A stretch of DNA of 64,000 nucleotides from Mycobacterium sp. GA-1841 (GTDB taxonomy: Bacteria > Actinomycetota > Actinomycetes > Mycobacteriales > Mycobacteriaceae), in assembly GCF_001954135.1 (NCBI RefSeq), contig NZ_MBEQ01000068.1, positions 1 through 64,000 on the forward strand. Reading direction: 5' to 3'. The notes below the pieces were generated by a model. It searched no databases and had not been told where the DNA came from. It worked only from the letters and a program-made list of their open reading frames with translations. Position 1 is the first letter of the stretch. Each line of letters starts with the position of its first letter. A program made the position numbers and the translations under genes. Positions 9,242 through 17,524 of this stretch are shown here, in pieces.

Positions 9242-9293
9242 TTTGTCACGCCGGCGCGGCGGTGGGCGGCGAGAGCCACGCCGGCGTGACAAA
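9242..9293. repeat. Palindromic repeat element, copy A (TTTGTCACGCCGGCG arms)
   Basis: Two perfectly complementary 15-base arms (9242-9256 and 9279-9293) flank a 22-base GC-rich spacer containing GGCGAGAGCCAC. The element begins 14 bases beyond the nitroreductase stop and ends 31 bases before the SDR start on the same strand. The same end sequence (TTGTCAC/GTGACAA) and internal GGCGAG-GCCAC recur at 40514-40569, so this is a dispersed family and not a one-off terminator. No T-run follows on either strand. It could act as an attenuator, mRNA-stabilising hairpin or protein site. Confidence 0.75.
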
Positions 9294-9307
9294 AGATGTG
9301 ATCAACC

Positions 9308-10105
9308 TCAGCGCGAGGGCAGGCCCAGACGTTCCAGTTGCTCACGCAGCAGGTGCCGTCCGGACAGGGAATGCGGGCCGGCCAGCCGGCTCAGCACCCG
9401 CTCACTCCAGCTGCCCGACAAACCGTACCGGTTGTTGTAGACCGCCAACCGTTCGTCGTAGGCCGGCACATGCGAATCCGCAGTCTGCGCGTCGTACCGT
9501 TCGCGGTGCAGCACCGCGTCCCGGGGCAACCGCGGCTTGATTCCGGCGTTCTCCGTCGGGTCCGGCGCGCCGACCGCCAGGCCGAAGGTGGCGACGGCGT
9601 GCGGCGGTAACCCCAGCTCGGCCGCCACTTCTTCCGGGTGGTTCCGAATGGCCCCGACGAAAACTGTTCCCAAACCAAGTGATTCGGCGGCGACGACAGC
9701 GTTCTGTGCGGCCAGCGCGGTGTCGACGAACCCGATGATCGTGGATTCCAGGTAGTCCGCCCCGTCCAGCGCGGTACCGGACCGCTGCGCCAGCCGACGG
9801 GCCCGCCCCAGATCGGCCACCCACACCAGGAACAGCGGCGCTTCGTTGATGAACTGCTGGTTGTTCGCCAGTGCGGCCAACCGGGCCTTGCGTTGCGGAT
9901 CGCGGATGGCGATCACGCTCCACGGCTGCAGATTCGAGCTCGTCGCCGCCGACTGGGCGGCCGCGACCAATGCCGAAAGGTGCTCATCGGTCACCGGTTT
10001 CGCGGTGAACTTGCGCACCGACCGGTGCGCGAGTTGCAGTGCCAGCGTCTCGTTGTGCACGGCCAGCGCCGCGTCGATGTCGCCGTAGCGTGCGGTGACG
10101 GTCAT
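9308..10105 (-). CDS. Nitroreductase-family FMN oxidoreductase (NADPH-dependent, FRP/NfsA-like)
   Basis: This is a 265-residue nitroreductase-fold protein. HRSVRKFTAKPVTDEHL and AAQSAATSSNLQPWSVIAI form the FMN-binding N-terminus, and ESLGLGTVFVGAIRNHPEEVAAELGLP is the usual second flavin region. A C-terminal arm of about 60 residues resembles FRP/NfsA proteins. It probably reduces nitro compounds, quinones or flavin with NAD(P)H. The ATG at 10105 overlaps the dioxygenase stop (TGATG); a GTG one codon upstream is equally possible. It forms a two-gene unit with the dioxygenase. Confidence 0.85.
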   Translation of the reverse strand: MTVTARYGDIDAALAVHNETLALQLAHRSVRKFTAKPVTDEHLSALVAAAQSAATSSNLQPWSVIAIRDPQRKARLAALANNQQFINEAPLFLVWVADLGRARRLAQRSGTALDGADYLESTIIGFVDTALAAQNAVVAAESLGLGTVFVGAIRNHPEEVAAELGLPPHAVATFGLAVGAPDPTENAGIKPRLPRDAVLHRERYDAQTADSHVPAYDERLAVYNNRYGLSGSWSERVLSRLAGPHSLSGRHLLREQLERLGLPSR

Positions 10106-11058
10106 CACGCTCCGTAGAACGGTTCACCGGACACCGACTCGGACACGCGTCCGTCCACACCCTTGGGCACATCGCCTTCGAGCGTGACCCGGTAGAGCAC
10201 CCGGTCGTAGTCAAGGTGGCCGGCGTCGGCGATCGCCAGGTGCGCGGTGGCCCGGTTGTCCCAGAACGCGATACTGCCCGGGGCCCAACGGAACCGCACG
10301 GTGTATTCGGTGCGGGTCGCCTCGTCCCACAACAGCTTCAGGATCGCCTCGCTCTGCGTCGGCGTGTAACCCCGGATCTCGCGGGCACCCCGGGTGAAGC
10401 CCGGACTGACGAACAGGGCCCGCTCCCCCGTGACCGGATGCACCCGGACCGCAGGGTGATAGCTCACCAGATTCGCCTCGCGCACCTTGCGGTCGCGCTG
10501 GCTGCCGGCCACGGCCCGGGCATTGAACTGATGCCTGATGTCAAGCGTGTCGGCGAAGTCACGCAGATCCTTGGGCAGATTCTCGTAGGCCGCAACGAGA
10601 TTCGTCCACGCGGTGTCACCGCCGTAGGGCGGCAGGATGTGTGCCCGCAGGATCGACGCCGCCGGCGGATTGATCAGCGCGGTGACGTCGGTGTGCCAAC
10701 TGCTGTCGTAGGACGTGCGCTTGCGACCCAAATGACGTTCGTAGCGGCGGCTGTCGATCGGCAGGATTTCGGGGAAACCCTCCGGGGGCTCCTCCTCGTG
10801 CGGATGGGCCGGGGTCACCTTGCCGAACCTCCGCGCGAAGGCAACCTGTTCGGCGTGACCGATCTCCTGGTCGCGGAAGAAGATCACCTTGTAGGTGTGT
10901 AGGGCGTTGCGGATCTCCTCGACGACGCCGGCCTCCAATTCATCGCGCAGATCGACACCACGGATCTCGGCGCCGATGTAGCCGGCCACGGGCACGACGT
11001 CCAGCCCAGTGTCGGTGAGAATGCTGCTTTCCCTGGCTTTTTCGCTGACATCGGTCAT
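10105..11058 (-). CDS. TauD/TfdA family Fe(II)/2-oxoglutarate dioxygenase
   Basis: This is a 317-residue enzyme with the iron triad H-x-D at His122-Asp124 (SSWHTDVTAL) and distal His273 (WDNRATAHLA), plus the 2-oxoglutarate arginine Arg290 in RVLYRVTLEGD. These residues are intact, so it should be active. Relatives oxidise taurine, alkylsulfates or aryloxyalkanoates; resemblance to alkylsulfatases is plausible but the substrate is not decidable. The ATG at 11058 has GGAGCC upstream. It is coupled to the nitroreductase gene and divergent from a LysR gene, the usual arrangement for a LysR-controlled catabolic unit. Confidence 0.88.
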   Translation of the reverse strand: MTDVSEKARESSILTDTGLDVVPVAGYIGAEIRGVDLRDELEAGVVEEIRNALHTYKVIFFRDQEIGHAEQVAFARRFGKVTPAHPHEEEPPEGFPEILPIDSRRYERHLGRKRTSYDSSWHTDVTALINPPAASILRAHILPPYGGDTAWTNLVAAYENLPKDLRDFADTLDIRHQFNARAVAGSQRDRKVREANLVSYHPAVRVHPVTGERALFVSPGFTRGAREIRGYTPTQSEAILKLLWDEATRTEYTVRFRWAPGSIAFWDNRATAHLAIADAGHLDYDRVLYRVTLEGDVPKGVDGRVSESVSGEPFYGA

Positions 11059-11374
11059 CTGCTGGCTCCCTTGTCTCGGTGGTGGGCTGAGCGAGGCCTC
11101 TCGCACTGGCCAGAGTCGATGCGACCGCGGACACGAACAACAGTCTTTGGCTACCGGAATCCTTCAGCACGACTTAATCCCGCGTGAAGCCTGGATGACG
11201 CCAGAATTACAATTGCAATGATTTCTGTCGCATCGACGCCCAAAAGACCTGCTCACCGAGATCTGGCTGATTAGCGCGGCGTATCTTTGAGCTGCGCTCA
11301 ACCGCCGATTCTGTCATTCTGTCGACCGTGTATCCGACGGAGAGCACCATTGGGCAACACCGCGTCGGCGGTGC
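11059..11374. promoter_or_regulatory. Divergent control region between dioxygenase and LysR genes
   Basis: This 316-base gap holds no convincing gene. It contains a 26-base imperfect palindrome at 11202-11227 with CAGAA and TTCTG ends around AATTGCAAT, the AT-richest stretch in the region. A perfect 15-base palindrome TTGAGC-TGC-GCTCAA lies at 11287-11301. LysR regulators typically bind T-N11-A dyads between themselves and a divergent target, so both are candidate operators. Which is used, and the promoter positions, cannot be told by eye. Confidence 0.5.
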
Positions 11375-12298
11375 GTGATGCTGGACCTTCGTCGGATGAT
11401 GCTGCTGGCAGACCTTGCCGACCTCGGCTCGGTCAGCGCCGTGGCATCGCAGCGAAATATCACGAGTTCTGCGGTGTCCCAACAGCTTCGAGTCTTGGAG
11501 GAAGAGGCCGGAGCGGTGCTCTTCCGCCGGGACGGACGCACCCTCGGGCTGACCCGCAGCGGCCAGGTCCTCGCCGAGCATGTGCGACGAATCCTGGTCG
11601 CCGTCGACGAAGCCATGACCGCGGTGGCGCAAACCCGGGACCGAGCGGCCGGGCAGGTCGCCATCGCCACGTTCAACATGGGCATTCCGACGCTCGCGGT
11701 GCCGCTGATGCAACGCCTCACCACCGAGGCGCCGGATCTGCGGGTGCAGGTTCAGCAGGACACGAGCACTGCCGCACTGCGCCTGCTACGCCAGGGTGAG
11801 GTCGATGTCGCGATCACCTGCCGGTACGACTTTCTCGGTCCGGACCCGGCCAGCGGACTGGTCACCACGCCGTTGGTGCGCGAGCCGCTCGTGCTGCTGG
11901 CCCCCACCCACGCGCATTTGAGAATCCGCAAACAGGGCCTGTCCGCGCTGGCCGACGGCTTCTGGGTCACCGGCCCGCAGAATTCCGGGATCGAACTGGC
12001 CACGATGCGGGCGTGCGAACACGCCGGTTTCATACCTCAGGTCAAACACCGGCTGATCGGTGCGCAGAACCTCTGCGAGTTGGCGGCCACCGAGGTCGCG
12101 TCGGCCATCGTGCCCCGGTTGTCGGTGCCCGCTCACCTGGAAAGCCTGATTGTGCCGGGCCTCGATCTCGGCGGCCGCGCCATCGCTGCCGTCGTCCGCG
12201 CCGGGCGGCAGCGCGATCCGAACATCGGCCTCGTCCTGCGCACGTTGCAGACGATCGCAGCTCAGGCGTTACCCGAGCCGCTCGGCGTCGCATCGTGA
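11375..12298 (+). CDS. LysR-family transcriptional regulator
   Basis: This is a 307-residue protein. The N-terminal winged helix-turn-helix includes DLGSVSAVASQRNITSSAVSQQLRVLEEEAGAVLF (about residues 17-50). It is followed by a linker helix and a periplasmic-binding-like effector domain (GQVAIATFNMGIPTL onward). GTG at 11375 and ATG at 11378 are both usable. The gene is divergent from the dioxygenase/nitroreductase pair, which it probably controls, and 47 bases upstream of the PanE-type gene. The effector is unknown. Confidence 0.88.
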   Translation: MMLDLRRMMLLADLADLGSVSAVASQRNITSSAVSQQLRVLEEEAGAVLFRRDGRTLGLTRSGQVLAEHVRRILVAVDEAMTAVAQTRDRAAGQVAIATFNMGIPTLAVPLMQRLTTEAPDLRVQVQQDTSTAALRLLRQGEVDVAITCRYDFLGPDPASGLVTTPLVREPLVLLAPTHAHLRIRKQGLSALADGFWVTGPQNSGIELATMRACEHAGFIPQVKHRLIGAQNLCELAATEVASAIVPRLSVPAHLESLIVPGLDLGGRAIAAVVRAGRQRDPNIGLVLRTLQTIAAQALPEPLGVAS

Positions 12299-12345
12299 GA
12301 TACCACCGTCGTGCTCTGCACACCGAAGAATCGAGGCAACCTGCG

Positions 12346-13371
12346 ATGGCGAGAATTGTGACCCGCCCGTTCGTGGTGTACGGCGTCGGGGCGATCGGTG
12401 GTGTGATAGCCGCCCAGTTGCGGTTGGCCGGGTACGACGTGACGGCGGTCGCCCGTGGCGCGCACCTCAACACGATCCGCACCTGCGGACTCACCCTGGT
12501 GACGCAGTCCGGTACCGACACCGTCGACCTGCCGGCCGCCGCCGGGTCCGGTGAGGTCGACTGGTCCACACGTCCGGTGGTGATATTGGCCGTCAAGAGC
12601 CACCACACCGCCGCGGCACTCGAGGATCTCAGCGCCCACGCCCCGACGGACACACCGGTGTTCGTCGCTCAGAACGGGGTCGCCAACGAGGCTGCCGCGC
12701 TACGCCGGTTCGCCAATGTCTACGGCGTCACGGTGATGCTGCCGGCGGCTCATCTCGATCCCGGAGTCGTCATCCAACAGAGCCATCCGGTGGCGGGCAT
12801 CCTCGATCTCGGCCGCTACCCGACCGGCTGCGACGCACTGGCCGAACAGATCTCGACCGCCCTACGGGTAGCGCGGTTCGAATCACAAGTCCGCGACGAC
12901 ATCATGGCGTGGAAATACCGCAAGCTGATCGCCAACCTCGGCAACGGGGTGATCGCGGCCTACCGGCCGGGACCCGAGGCCGACACCTTGATCGCCCGGG
13001 CCCGCGAGGAGGCCGAACACGTTCTCACCGCTGCCGCGATTCCCTTCGTCACCGCAGAACAGGACGCGCAGCGTCGCGGCGATCTGCTGCAGGGCCGGGT
13101 TCACGACGACTACTTCAGTTCCACCTGGCAGAGCGTGGCCCGAGGGCACACCCAGGTCGAAACCGACTGGTTCAACGGCGAAATCGTGCTGCAGGCGCGC
13201 CTGCACGGCCAGAGCGCCCCGGTCAACGAGTTGATCCAACGGGTCACCGCCGAACACGCTCGGGTGGGCCGCCCGGTACGTTCACTCGATGCCGCCGCCG
13301 CGCTGAAGAAGCTGAGGCCTGAGCCCGATGCGCGATTTCGACGCGCCGTCGCCGTGACGACAAGCGCTTAG
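12346..13371 (+). CDS. Ketopantoate reductase PanE/ApbA family protein
   Basis: This is a 341-residue protein beginning at ATG 12346, with the Rossmann loop VVYGVGAIGGVIAAQL, the NADP-binding VILAVKSHHT segment, VFVAQNGVANE, and the C-terminal helical domain with W-K-Y-R-K-L (MAWKYRKLIANLG). Family members reduce 2-dehydropantoate to pantoate, but many paralogues act on other substrates. This gene lies downstream of a LysR regulator and away from panB/panC, so a catabolic or paralogous role is possible. The frame is open well upstream, but that part is the out-of-frame end of the LysR gene. Confidence 0.82.
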   Translation: MARIVTRPFVVYGVGAIGGVIAAQLRLAGYDVTAVARGAHLNTIRTCGLTLVTQSGTDTVDLPAAAGSGEVDWSTRPVVILAVKSHHTAAALEDLSAHAPTDTPVFVAQNGVANEAAALRRFANVYGVTVMLPAAHLDPGVVIQQSHPVAGILDLGRYPTGCDALAEQISTALRVARFESQVRDDIMAWKYRKLIANLGNGVIAAYRPGPEADTLIARAREEAEHVLTAAAIPFVTAEQDAQRRGDLLQGRVHDDYFSSTWQSVARGHTQVETDWFNGEIVLQARLHGQSAPVNELIQRVTAEHARVGRPVRSLDAAAALKKLRPEPDARFRRAVAVTTSA

Positions 13372-13406
13372 CCGCGCACCCCGGATCACCTCGGTGCGGA
13401 AGAATC

Positions 13407-14117
13407 GTGTCCGCCATGACCGATTCTCCCCTGACTGACGAAGACGACCCGTCCGCCACCAACCGGTGGCCGCACATCCTGCGGCTCATAGCGTTCGTGG
13501 CGTTCCTGTTCGGCCTGTTCTACCTGGTGGCCGTTGCCCGCGTCATCGACGTCGACGACGTTCGGGGCGCGGTGGCCGCCGCCGGCCCTGCCGCGCCGCT
13601 CGTCTACGTCGTGGTCTCGGCGGGCCTTGGCGCGCTGTTCGTGCCCGGTCCGATCCTCGCTGCCGGCAGCGGCGTCTTGTTCGGGCCGGTCCTGGGCACC
13701 TTCGTGACACTGGGCGCGACGGTGGGTACCGCCGTGGTCGCGAGCCTGATCGGCCGGCGCGCGGGACGCGACAGCGCCCGAGCCCTACTCGGAACCCAGC
13801 GGGCCGACCGGCTCGACCGCCAGATCCAACGCGGCGGCTTGTGGGCCGTGGTCGGACAGCGTTTCGTCCCGGGCGTGTCCGATGCCCTCGCGTCGTACGC
13901 CTTCGGTGCGTTCGGGGTTCCGTTGTGGCAGATGGCTGCCGGGGCGTTCATCGGATCGGTTCCCCGCGCGTTCGTCTACACCGCGCTGGGCGCGTCGATC
14001 GGCGACCTGTCCGCGCCCTTGGCCTACACCGCGATCGGCGTATGGTGCGTCACGGCCGTCGTCGGGGCGTTCGCCGCCCACCGCGGGTACCGCTCCTGGC
14101 GCCGCCGCGAGCCCTAA
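13407..14117 (+). CDS. TVP38/TMEM64 (DedA-superfamily) membrane protein
   Basis: This is a 236-residue polytopic protein with five to six hydrophobic segments. The SNARE-associated/VTT signature is present as LFVPGPILAAGSGVLFGPVLGTFVTLGATVG and RFVPGVSDALASYAFG. Relatives are thought to handle lipid scrambling or membrane homeostasis; no specific role can be assigned here. GTG 13407 is used; ATG 13416 is an alternative. Its TAA overlaps the tex TAG convergently in the tetranucleotide CTAA. Confidence 0.82.
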   Translation: MSAMTDSPLTDEDDPSATNRWPHILRLIAFVAFLFGLFYLVAVARVIDVDDVRGAVAAAGPAAPLVYVVVSAGLGALFVPGPILAAGSGVLFGPVLGTFVTLGATVGTAVVASLIGRRAGRDSARALLGTQRADRLDRQIQRGGLWAVVGQRFVPGVSDALASYAFGAFGVPLWQMAAGAFIGSVPRAFVYTALGASIGDLSAPLAYTAIGVWCVTAVVGAFAAHRGYRSWRRREP

Positions 14118-16510
14118 CGTCCGAAGCCGGCGTTGCGCAGCGCCTCGGCCATCGAGCCCATCGGCTGGTTCGAGTCGCGACGCCCGGAATTCTTGCCGCG
14201 GCTCTGATTCTGGTTCTGGTTGCGCCGGTCGCCACCGCGGCCCTGATTGCCGCCGTCACGACGGTTCGGGCCGCCCTGGCCACCTTGGCCGGACCGCTTG
14301 CCGGCCTCACGCTGCGGAGTGTCGTTGAGCCGCAACGTGAGTCCGATGCGCTGCCGTTCCACGTCGACGTCGACGACCTTGACCTTGACCACCTGTCCCG
14401 ACTTCACCACCTCGTGCGGGTCCGAGACGAACCGGTCGGCCATCGCCGAGACGTGGACCAGGCCGTCCTGATGCACACCCACGTCGACGAAGGCGCCAAA
14501 GGCCGCGACATTGGTCACCACACCCTCCAGCACCATGCCCGGCTTGAGGTCGGCCACCTTTTCGACACCGGCGGCAAACGTGGCGGTGGAGAACGCCGGA
14601 CGCGGGTCACGTCCGGGCTTCTCCAGTTCGGCCAGGATATCGGTCACGGTGGGAACGCCGAACCGCTCATCGGCGAAGTCGGCAGGCTTGAGGGTCCGCA
14701 GGGTGCGCTCATCACCGATGAGCTCGGCGAGCGTCACGTTGGAGCGGTCGAGGATCCGGCGCACCACCGGATAGGACTCGGGGTGCACCCCGGAGGCGTC
14801 CAGCGGGTCCTCACCGTCGCGGATCCGCAGGAAGCCCGCACACTGTTCGAAGGCCTTGGGGCCCAGGCGCGGAACGTCCAGCAGCGCCTTGCGGCTCCGA
14901 AACGCACCGGTGCTCTCGCGGTACGCCACGATCGCCTCGGCCAGGGACTCGGTCACTCCCGACACCCGGGCCAGCAGCGGCACCGAGGCGGTGTTGAGAT
15001 CCACGCCGACGGCGTTCACCGCGTCTTCGACCACCGCGTTGAGGCTGCGGGCCAGCGAGCCGGGCGTCACGTCGTGCTGGTACTGGCCCACCCCGATCGA
15101 CTTCGGGTCGATCTTGACCAGCTCGGCCAGCGGATCCTGCAGCCGCCGGGCGATCGAGACTGCGCCGCGCAGCGTCACGTCCAAGCTGGGCAGCTCCCGC
15201 GCCGCATACTCCGAGGCCGAGTACACCGAGGCGCCGGCCTCACTGACCATGGCCTTCACCGGCGCTTTCGCCCCGGCTGCGCGGATATCGGTGATCAGCT
15301 CACTGGCCAGCGCGTCGGTCTCGCGCGAGGCAGTGCCGTTGCCGACGGCGATCAACTCGACGTTGTGCCGGGCGACCAGGGCCGCCAACGTCGCCTTGGA
15401 CTGGTCCCACTGCTTCTGCGGCTGATGCGGGAAGATCGCACAGGTGTCGACCACCTTGCCGGTGGCGTCGACGACCGCGACCTTGACCCCGGTGCGGAAC
15501 CCCGGGTCCAGGCCAAGTGTGGCGCGAGTGCCGGCCGGGGCGGCCAGCAGCAGGTCCTTGAGGTTGCGGGCGAACACCGCGACGGCCTCTTCCTCGGCGC
15601 GCTGACGCAGCCGGATGCGCGCATCCACGGCAGCCGAGATCATCAGCTTGGCGCGCCACGCGAGCCGCACCGTGGTGGCCAGCCACGGGGTCGCCGGGGT
15701 CTTGGCGGTCATGTCGATGCCGAGCGCCGAAGCGATCATCGCCTGGTACTGCTCGTCCTCGCCGCCGTCGAAGTTCAGCGACAGCGCCTGCTCCTTCTCA
15801 CCGCGCAACACGGCCAGCACCCGGTGCGACGGCATGTTCTCCAGTGGTTCGGAGAACTCGAAGTAGTCACGGAACTTCTGGGCGGCAGCGCTTTTCGCAG
15901 CCTCGTCGGACCACGGGCCGGTACGCAGCGAGCCGTCGGCCCAGAACTTCTCACGAGTGGCGCCGACCAGCTCGGCGTCCTCGGAGGCCCGCTCGATGAT
16001 GATGTGGCGGGCGCCCTCGAGGGCCGCGGCCGCGTCGGCGACATCGTCGTTGAGGAACTCACCGGCCACCTCGTCGGGCACCAGGGTGGGATCGGTCAGC
16101 AGCCGGTCGGCCAGCGGCTCCAGCCCGGCTTCCCTGGCGATCTGGGCCTTCGTGCGCCGCTTCGGCTTGTAGGGCAGGTAGATGTCTTCCACCCGGGCCT
16201 TGGTGTCGGCCGCCATCAAGGCAGCGCGAAGTTCGTCGGTGAGCTTGCCCTGCTCCTCGATCGAGGCCAGCACGGCCTCACGGCGCTGGTCGAGCTCCCG
16301 CAGGTAACCCAGGCGCTCCTCCAGGGTGCGCAACTGCCCGTCATCAAGGCTGCCGGTGACCTCCTTGCGGTACCGGGCGATGAACGGGACCGTGGCACCC
16401 TCGTCCAGCAGCGCCACCGTGGCGGCGACCTGCCGCTCGCTCACGGCGAGTTCCTCGGCCAGACGGGCGGTTACGGACTTGATGGTTCCCACGGTCACGC
16501 TCTGAGTCAC
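14114..16510 (-). CDS. tex: Tex-family RNA-binding protein (S1 domain)
   Basis: This is a 798-residue protein. It has the Tex N-terminal helical domain (VPFIARYRKEVTGSLDDGQLRTLEERL), a YqgF-like RNase-H fold (LGLDPGFRTGVKVAVVDATGKVVDT), helix-hairpin-helix segments (FRSRKALLDVPRLGPKAFEQCAGFLRI) and a C-terminal S1 domain (LKPGMVLEGVVTNVAAFGAFVDVGVHQDGLVHVS). Tex proteins bind RNA and influence transcript termination and stability. The tail after S1 (about 50 residues) is rich in Gly, Arg, Asn and Gln and looks disordered. The GTG at 16510 is preferred; upstream in-frame codons read through the tRNA-Val terminator. Confidence 0.9.
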   Translation of the reverse strand: MTQSVTVGTIKSVTARLAEELAVSERQVAATVALLDEGATVPFIARYRKEVTGSLDDGQLRTLEERLGYLRELDQRREAVLASIEEQGKLTDELRAALMAADTKARVEDIYLPYKPKRRTKAQIAREAGLEPLADRLLTDPTLVPDEVAGEFLNDDVADAAAALEGARHIIIERASEDAELVGATREKFWADGSLRTGPWSDEAAKSAAAQKFRDYFEFSEPLENMPSHRVLAVLRGEKEQALSLNFDGGEDEQYQAMIASALGIDMTAKTPATPWLATTVRLAWRAKLMISAAVDARIRLRQRAEEEAVAVFARNLKDLLLAAPAGTRATLGLDPGFRTGVKVAVVDATGKVVDTCAIFPHQPQKQWDQSKATLAALVARHNVELIAVGNGTASRETDALASELITDIRAAGAKAPVKAMVSEAGASVYSASEYAARELPSLDVTLRGAVSIARRLQDPLAELVKIDPKSIGVGQYQHDVTPGSLARSLNAVVEDAVNAVGVDLNTASVPLLARVSGVTESLAEAIVAYRESTGAFRSRKALLDVPRLGPKAFEQCAGFLRIRDGEDPLDASGVHPESYPVVRRILDRSNVTLAELIGDERTLRTLKPADFADERFGVPTVTDILAELEKPGRDPRPAFSTATFAAGVEKVADLKPGMVLEGVVTNVAAFGAFVDVGVHQDGLVHVSAMADRFVSDPHEVVKSGQVVKVKVVDVDVERQRIGLTLRLNDTPQREAGKRSGQGGQGGPNRRDGGNQGRGGDRRNQNQNQSRGKNSGRRDSNQPMGSMAEALRNAGFGR

Positions 16511-16575
16511 GTCGGAGGACCCTACCGAATCGAACCGACAACACCCGGGCACGGGGAACTGTGTGTCCGGCCACG

Positions 16576-16605
16576 AAAAAACGGCCCCGGATTTCTCCGA
16601 AGCCG
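16576..16605 (-). terminator. Intrinsic terminator of tRNA-Val(CAC)
   Basis: On the minus strand a ten-pair stem (two G-U pairs) closes a GAAA loop: 16596-16605 pairs with 16582-16591, followed by six T residues (16576-16581 read as A on the plus strand). It lies 11 bases beyond the encoded CCA end of tRNA-Val(CAC) and before tex, so it ends the tRNA transcript and insulates tex. It is one of the clearest rho-independent terminators in the window. Confidence 0.9.
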
Positions 16606-16618
16606 TGAGTGGTGATGG

Positions 16619-16690
16619 TGGTCCCGGCTGGGTTCGAACCAGCGACCTTCCGCGTGTGAGGCGGACGCTCTCCCACTGAGCTACGAGACC
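16619..16690 (-). tRNA. tRNA-Val (anticodon CAC)
   Basis: The minus strand folds as a 72-base cloverleaf: acceptor GGTCTCG with CGGGACC, D arm GCTC/GAGC, anticodon stem TCCGC/GCGGA around the loop CTCACAC (anticodon CAC), and T arm GCTGG-TTCGAAC-CCAGC. The discriminator is A and CCA is encoded at 16616-16618. It reads the GUG valine codon. A strong intrinsic terminator follows. It is transcribed opposite to the nearby Gly-Cys-Val tRNA cluster. Confidence 0.97.
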
Positions 16691-16808
16691 GTGGGAACGA
16701 CGTCGAACACTAGCACGCATCTGCAGCCATCCCCGAATCGGCGCCCGCGCGACAGAGTTGTTCCGTTTGCCAAAAATGCACGCCGATGCGGGCGTATCGT
16801 CACCCGCC

Positions 16809-17312
16809 ATGGTCCACCTGCGTGTCCGGCTGACTGCTGTCAGCGGCGCTGTTTTTGCTGCTAGTGCCGTATTTACCGGCTGTGGCAGCGATCCGACCAC
16901 CGTGACAGATCCGGCCCCGGGCGTAACGCCGCACGTTCCGAACGTGTCCGGATTGGCGAACCAGCAGGTCAACGGACCGACCAGTTTCAAATCACCGTCG
17001 GGCAGCGTGCGGTGCCGGCTCGATGCCGAGCTGGCCCGGTGCGACGTCGCCGACCGTAGCTGGGCCCCGCCGATGCGGCCGGCCAGTTGTGAGTTCGATT
17101 ACGGCCACGGCATCTCGGTGCGTCCGGGTCGCCCCGCCGAGTTCGTCTGCGCCACCGACACCACCCCACAGACGAATGCCCAACTGAGGGAGCGGGAGTC
17201 GGTCACCGCCGGAACCCTGCGCTGCGAGAGCGCCGGAACCGGCATCACATGTCGGGACATGAAATCCCGTCATGGTTTCGCCATCTCACGCCAGGGGTAC
17301 CAACTGTTCTGA
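16809..17312 (+). CDS. Putative lipoprotein (DUF6636-like)
   Basis: This is a 167-residue exported protein. A hydrophobic signal peptide (VRLTAVSGAVFAASAVFTGC) ends in a lipobox-like FTGC, so it is probably a lipoprotein. The mature part has spaced cysteines (VRCRL, ARCDV, ASCEFD, FVCATD, LRCES, ITCRD) and the SVRCRLDAELARCDVADRSWAPP pattern I associate with actinobacterial DUF6636 proteins. No function is known. The ATG at 16809 gives a well-formed signal peptide; an upstream in-frame start at 16758 would add 17 non-hydrophobic residues. It stands alone between tRNA genes. Confidence 0.7.
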   Translation: MVHLRVRLTAVSGAVFAASAVFTGCGSDPTTVTDPAPGVTPHVPNVSGLANQQVNGPTSFKSPSGSVRCRLDAELARCDVADRSWAPPMRPASCEFDYGHGISVRPGRPAEFVCATDTTPQTNAQLRERESVTAGTLRCESAGTGITCRDMKSRHGFAISRQGYQLF

Positions 17313-17354
17313 AACACCGTTTTAAGCCCCACTTCGCCCTTGCGTAATGGGGAT

Positions 17355-17384
17355 TTGTGTCTGCGCGCGTCCGTGGACTAATGT
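17355..17384 (+). promoter_or_regulatory. Promoter of the first tRNA-Gly / tRNA cluster
   Basis: TTGTGT (17355-17360) and TAATGT (17379-17384) are separated by 18 bases and sit 38 bases upstream of tRNA-Gly, a reasonable SigA-type promoter. The same arrangement (TTGTGC, 18 bases, TAGTGT) is conserved at the second tRNA-Gly copy with an identical offset, while surrounding bases diverge. That conservation supports function. Confidence 0.65.
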
Positions 17385-17421
17385 TCTGCATCGCGACGGG
17401 CGACGATCTCGCTCGTGGCGC

Positions 17422-17494
17422 GCGGATGTAGCGCAGTTGGTAGCGCATCACCTTGCCAAGGTGAGGGTCGCGGGTTCGAATCCCGTCATCCGCT
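17422..17494 (+). tRNA. tRNA-Gly (anticodon GCC), copy 1
   Basis: A 73-base cloverleaf: acceptor GCGGATG/CATCCGC, anticodon stem TCACC/GGTGA around TTGCCAA (anticodon GCC), T arm GCGGG-TTCGAAT-CCCGT, discriminator T. It reads GGC and GGU glycine codons. CCA is not encoded (CGA follows the discriminator). It heads a Gly-Cys-Val cluster ending in an intrinsic terminator. The whole gene and its promoter recur at 19655-19727. Confidence 0.97.
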
Positions 17495-17524
17495 CGAAGG
17501 TGCGATCGTGGCATCAACCCCAGT

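Noticed and set aside
9242-9293. Simple rho-independent terminator of the nitroreductase gene
   Set aside because: The hairpin is strong but no T-run follows on either strand, and related copies occur elsewhere.
13466-16615. A 1049-codon open frame on the plus strand opposite tex
   Set aside because: It has Arg/Gly/His-rich composition typical of a high-GC shadow frame, no domain, and the opposite strand encodes a full Tex protein with all motifs.
16510-16990. N-terminal extension of tex across the tRNA-Val gene
   Set aside because: The frame is open, but it would translate a tRNA and its terminator. Tex similarity starts only after 16510.
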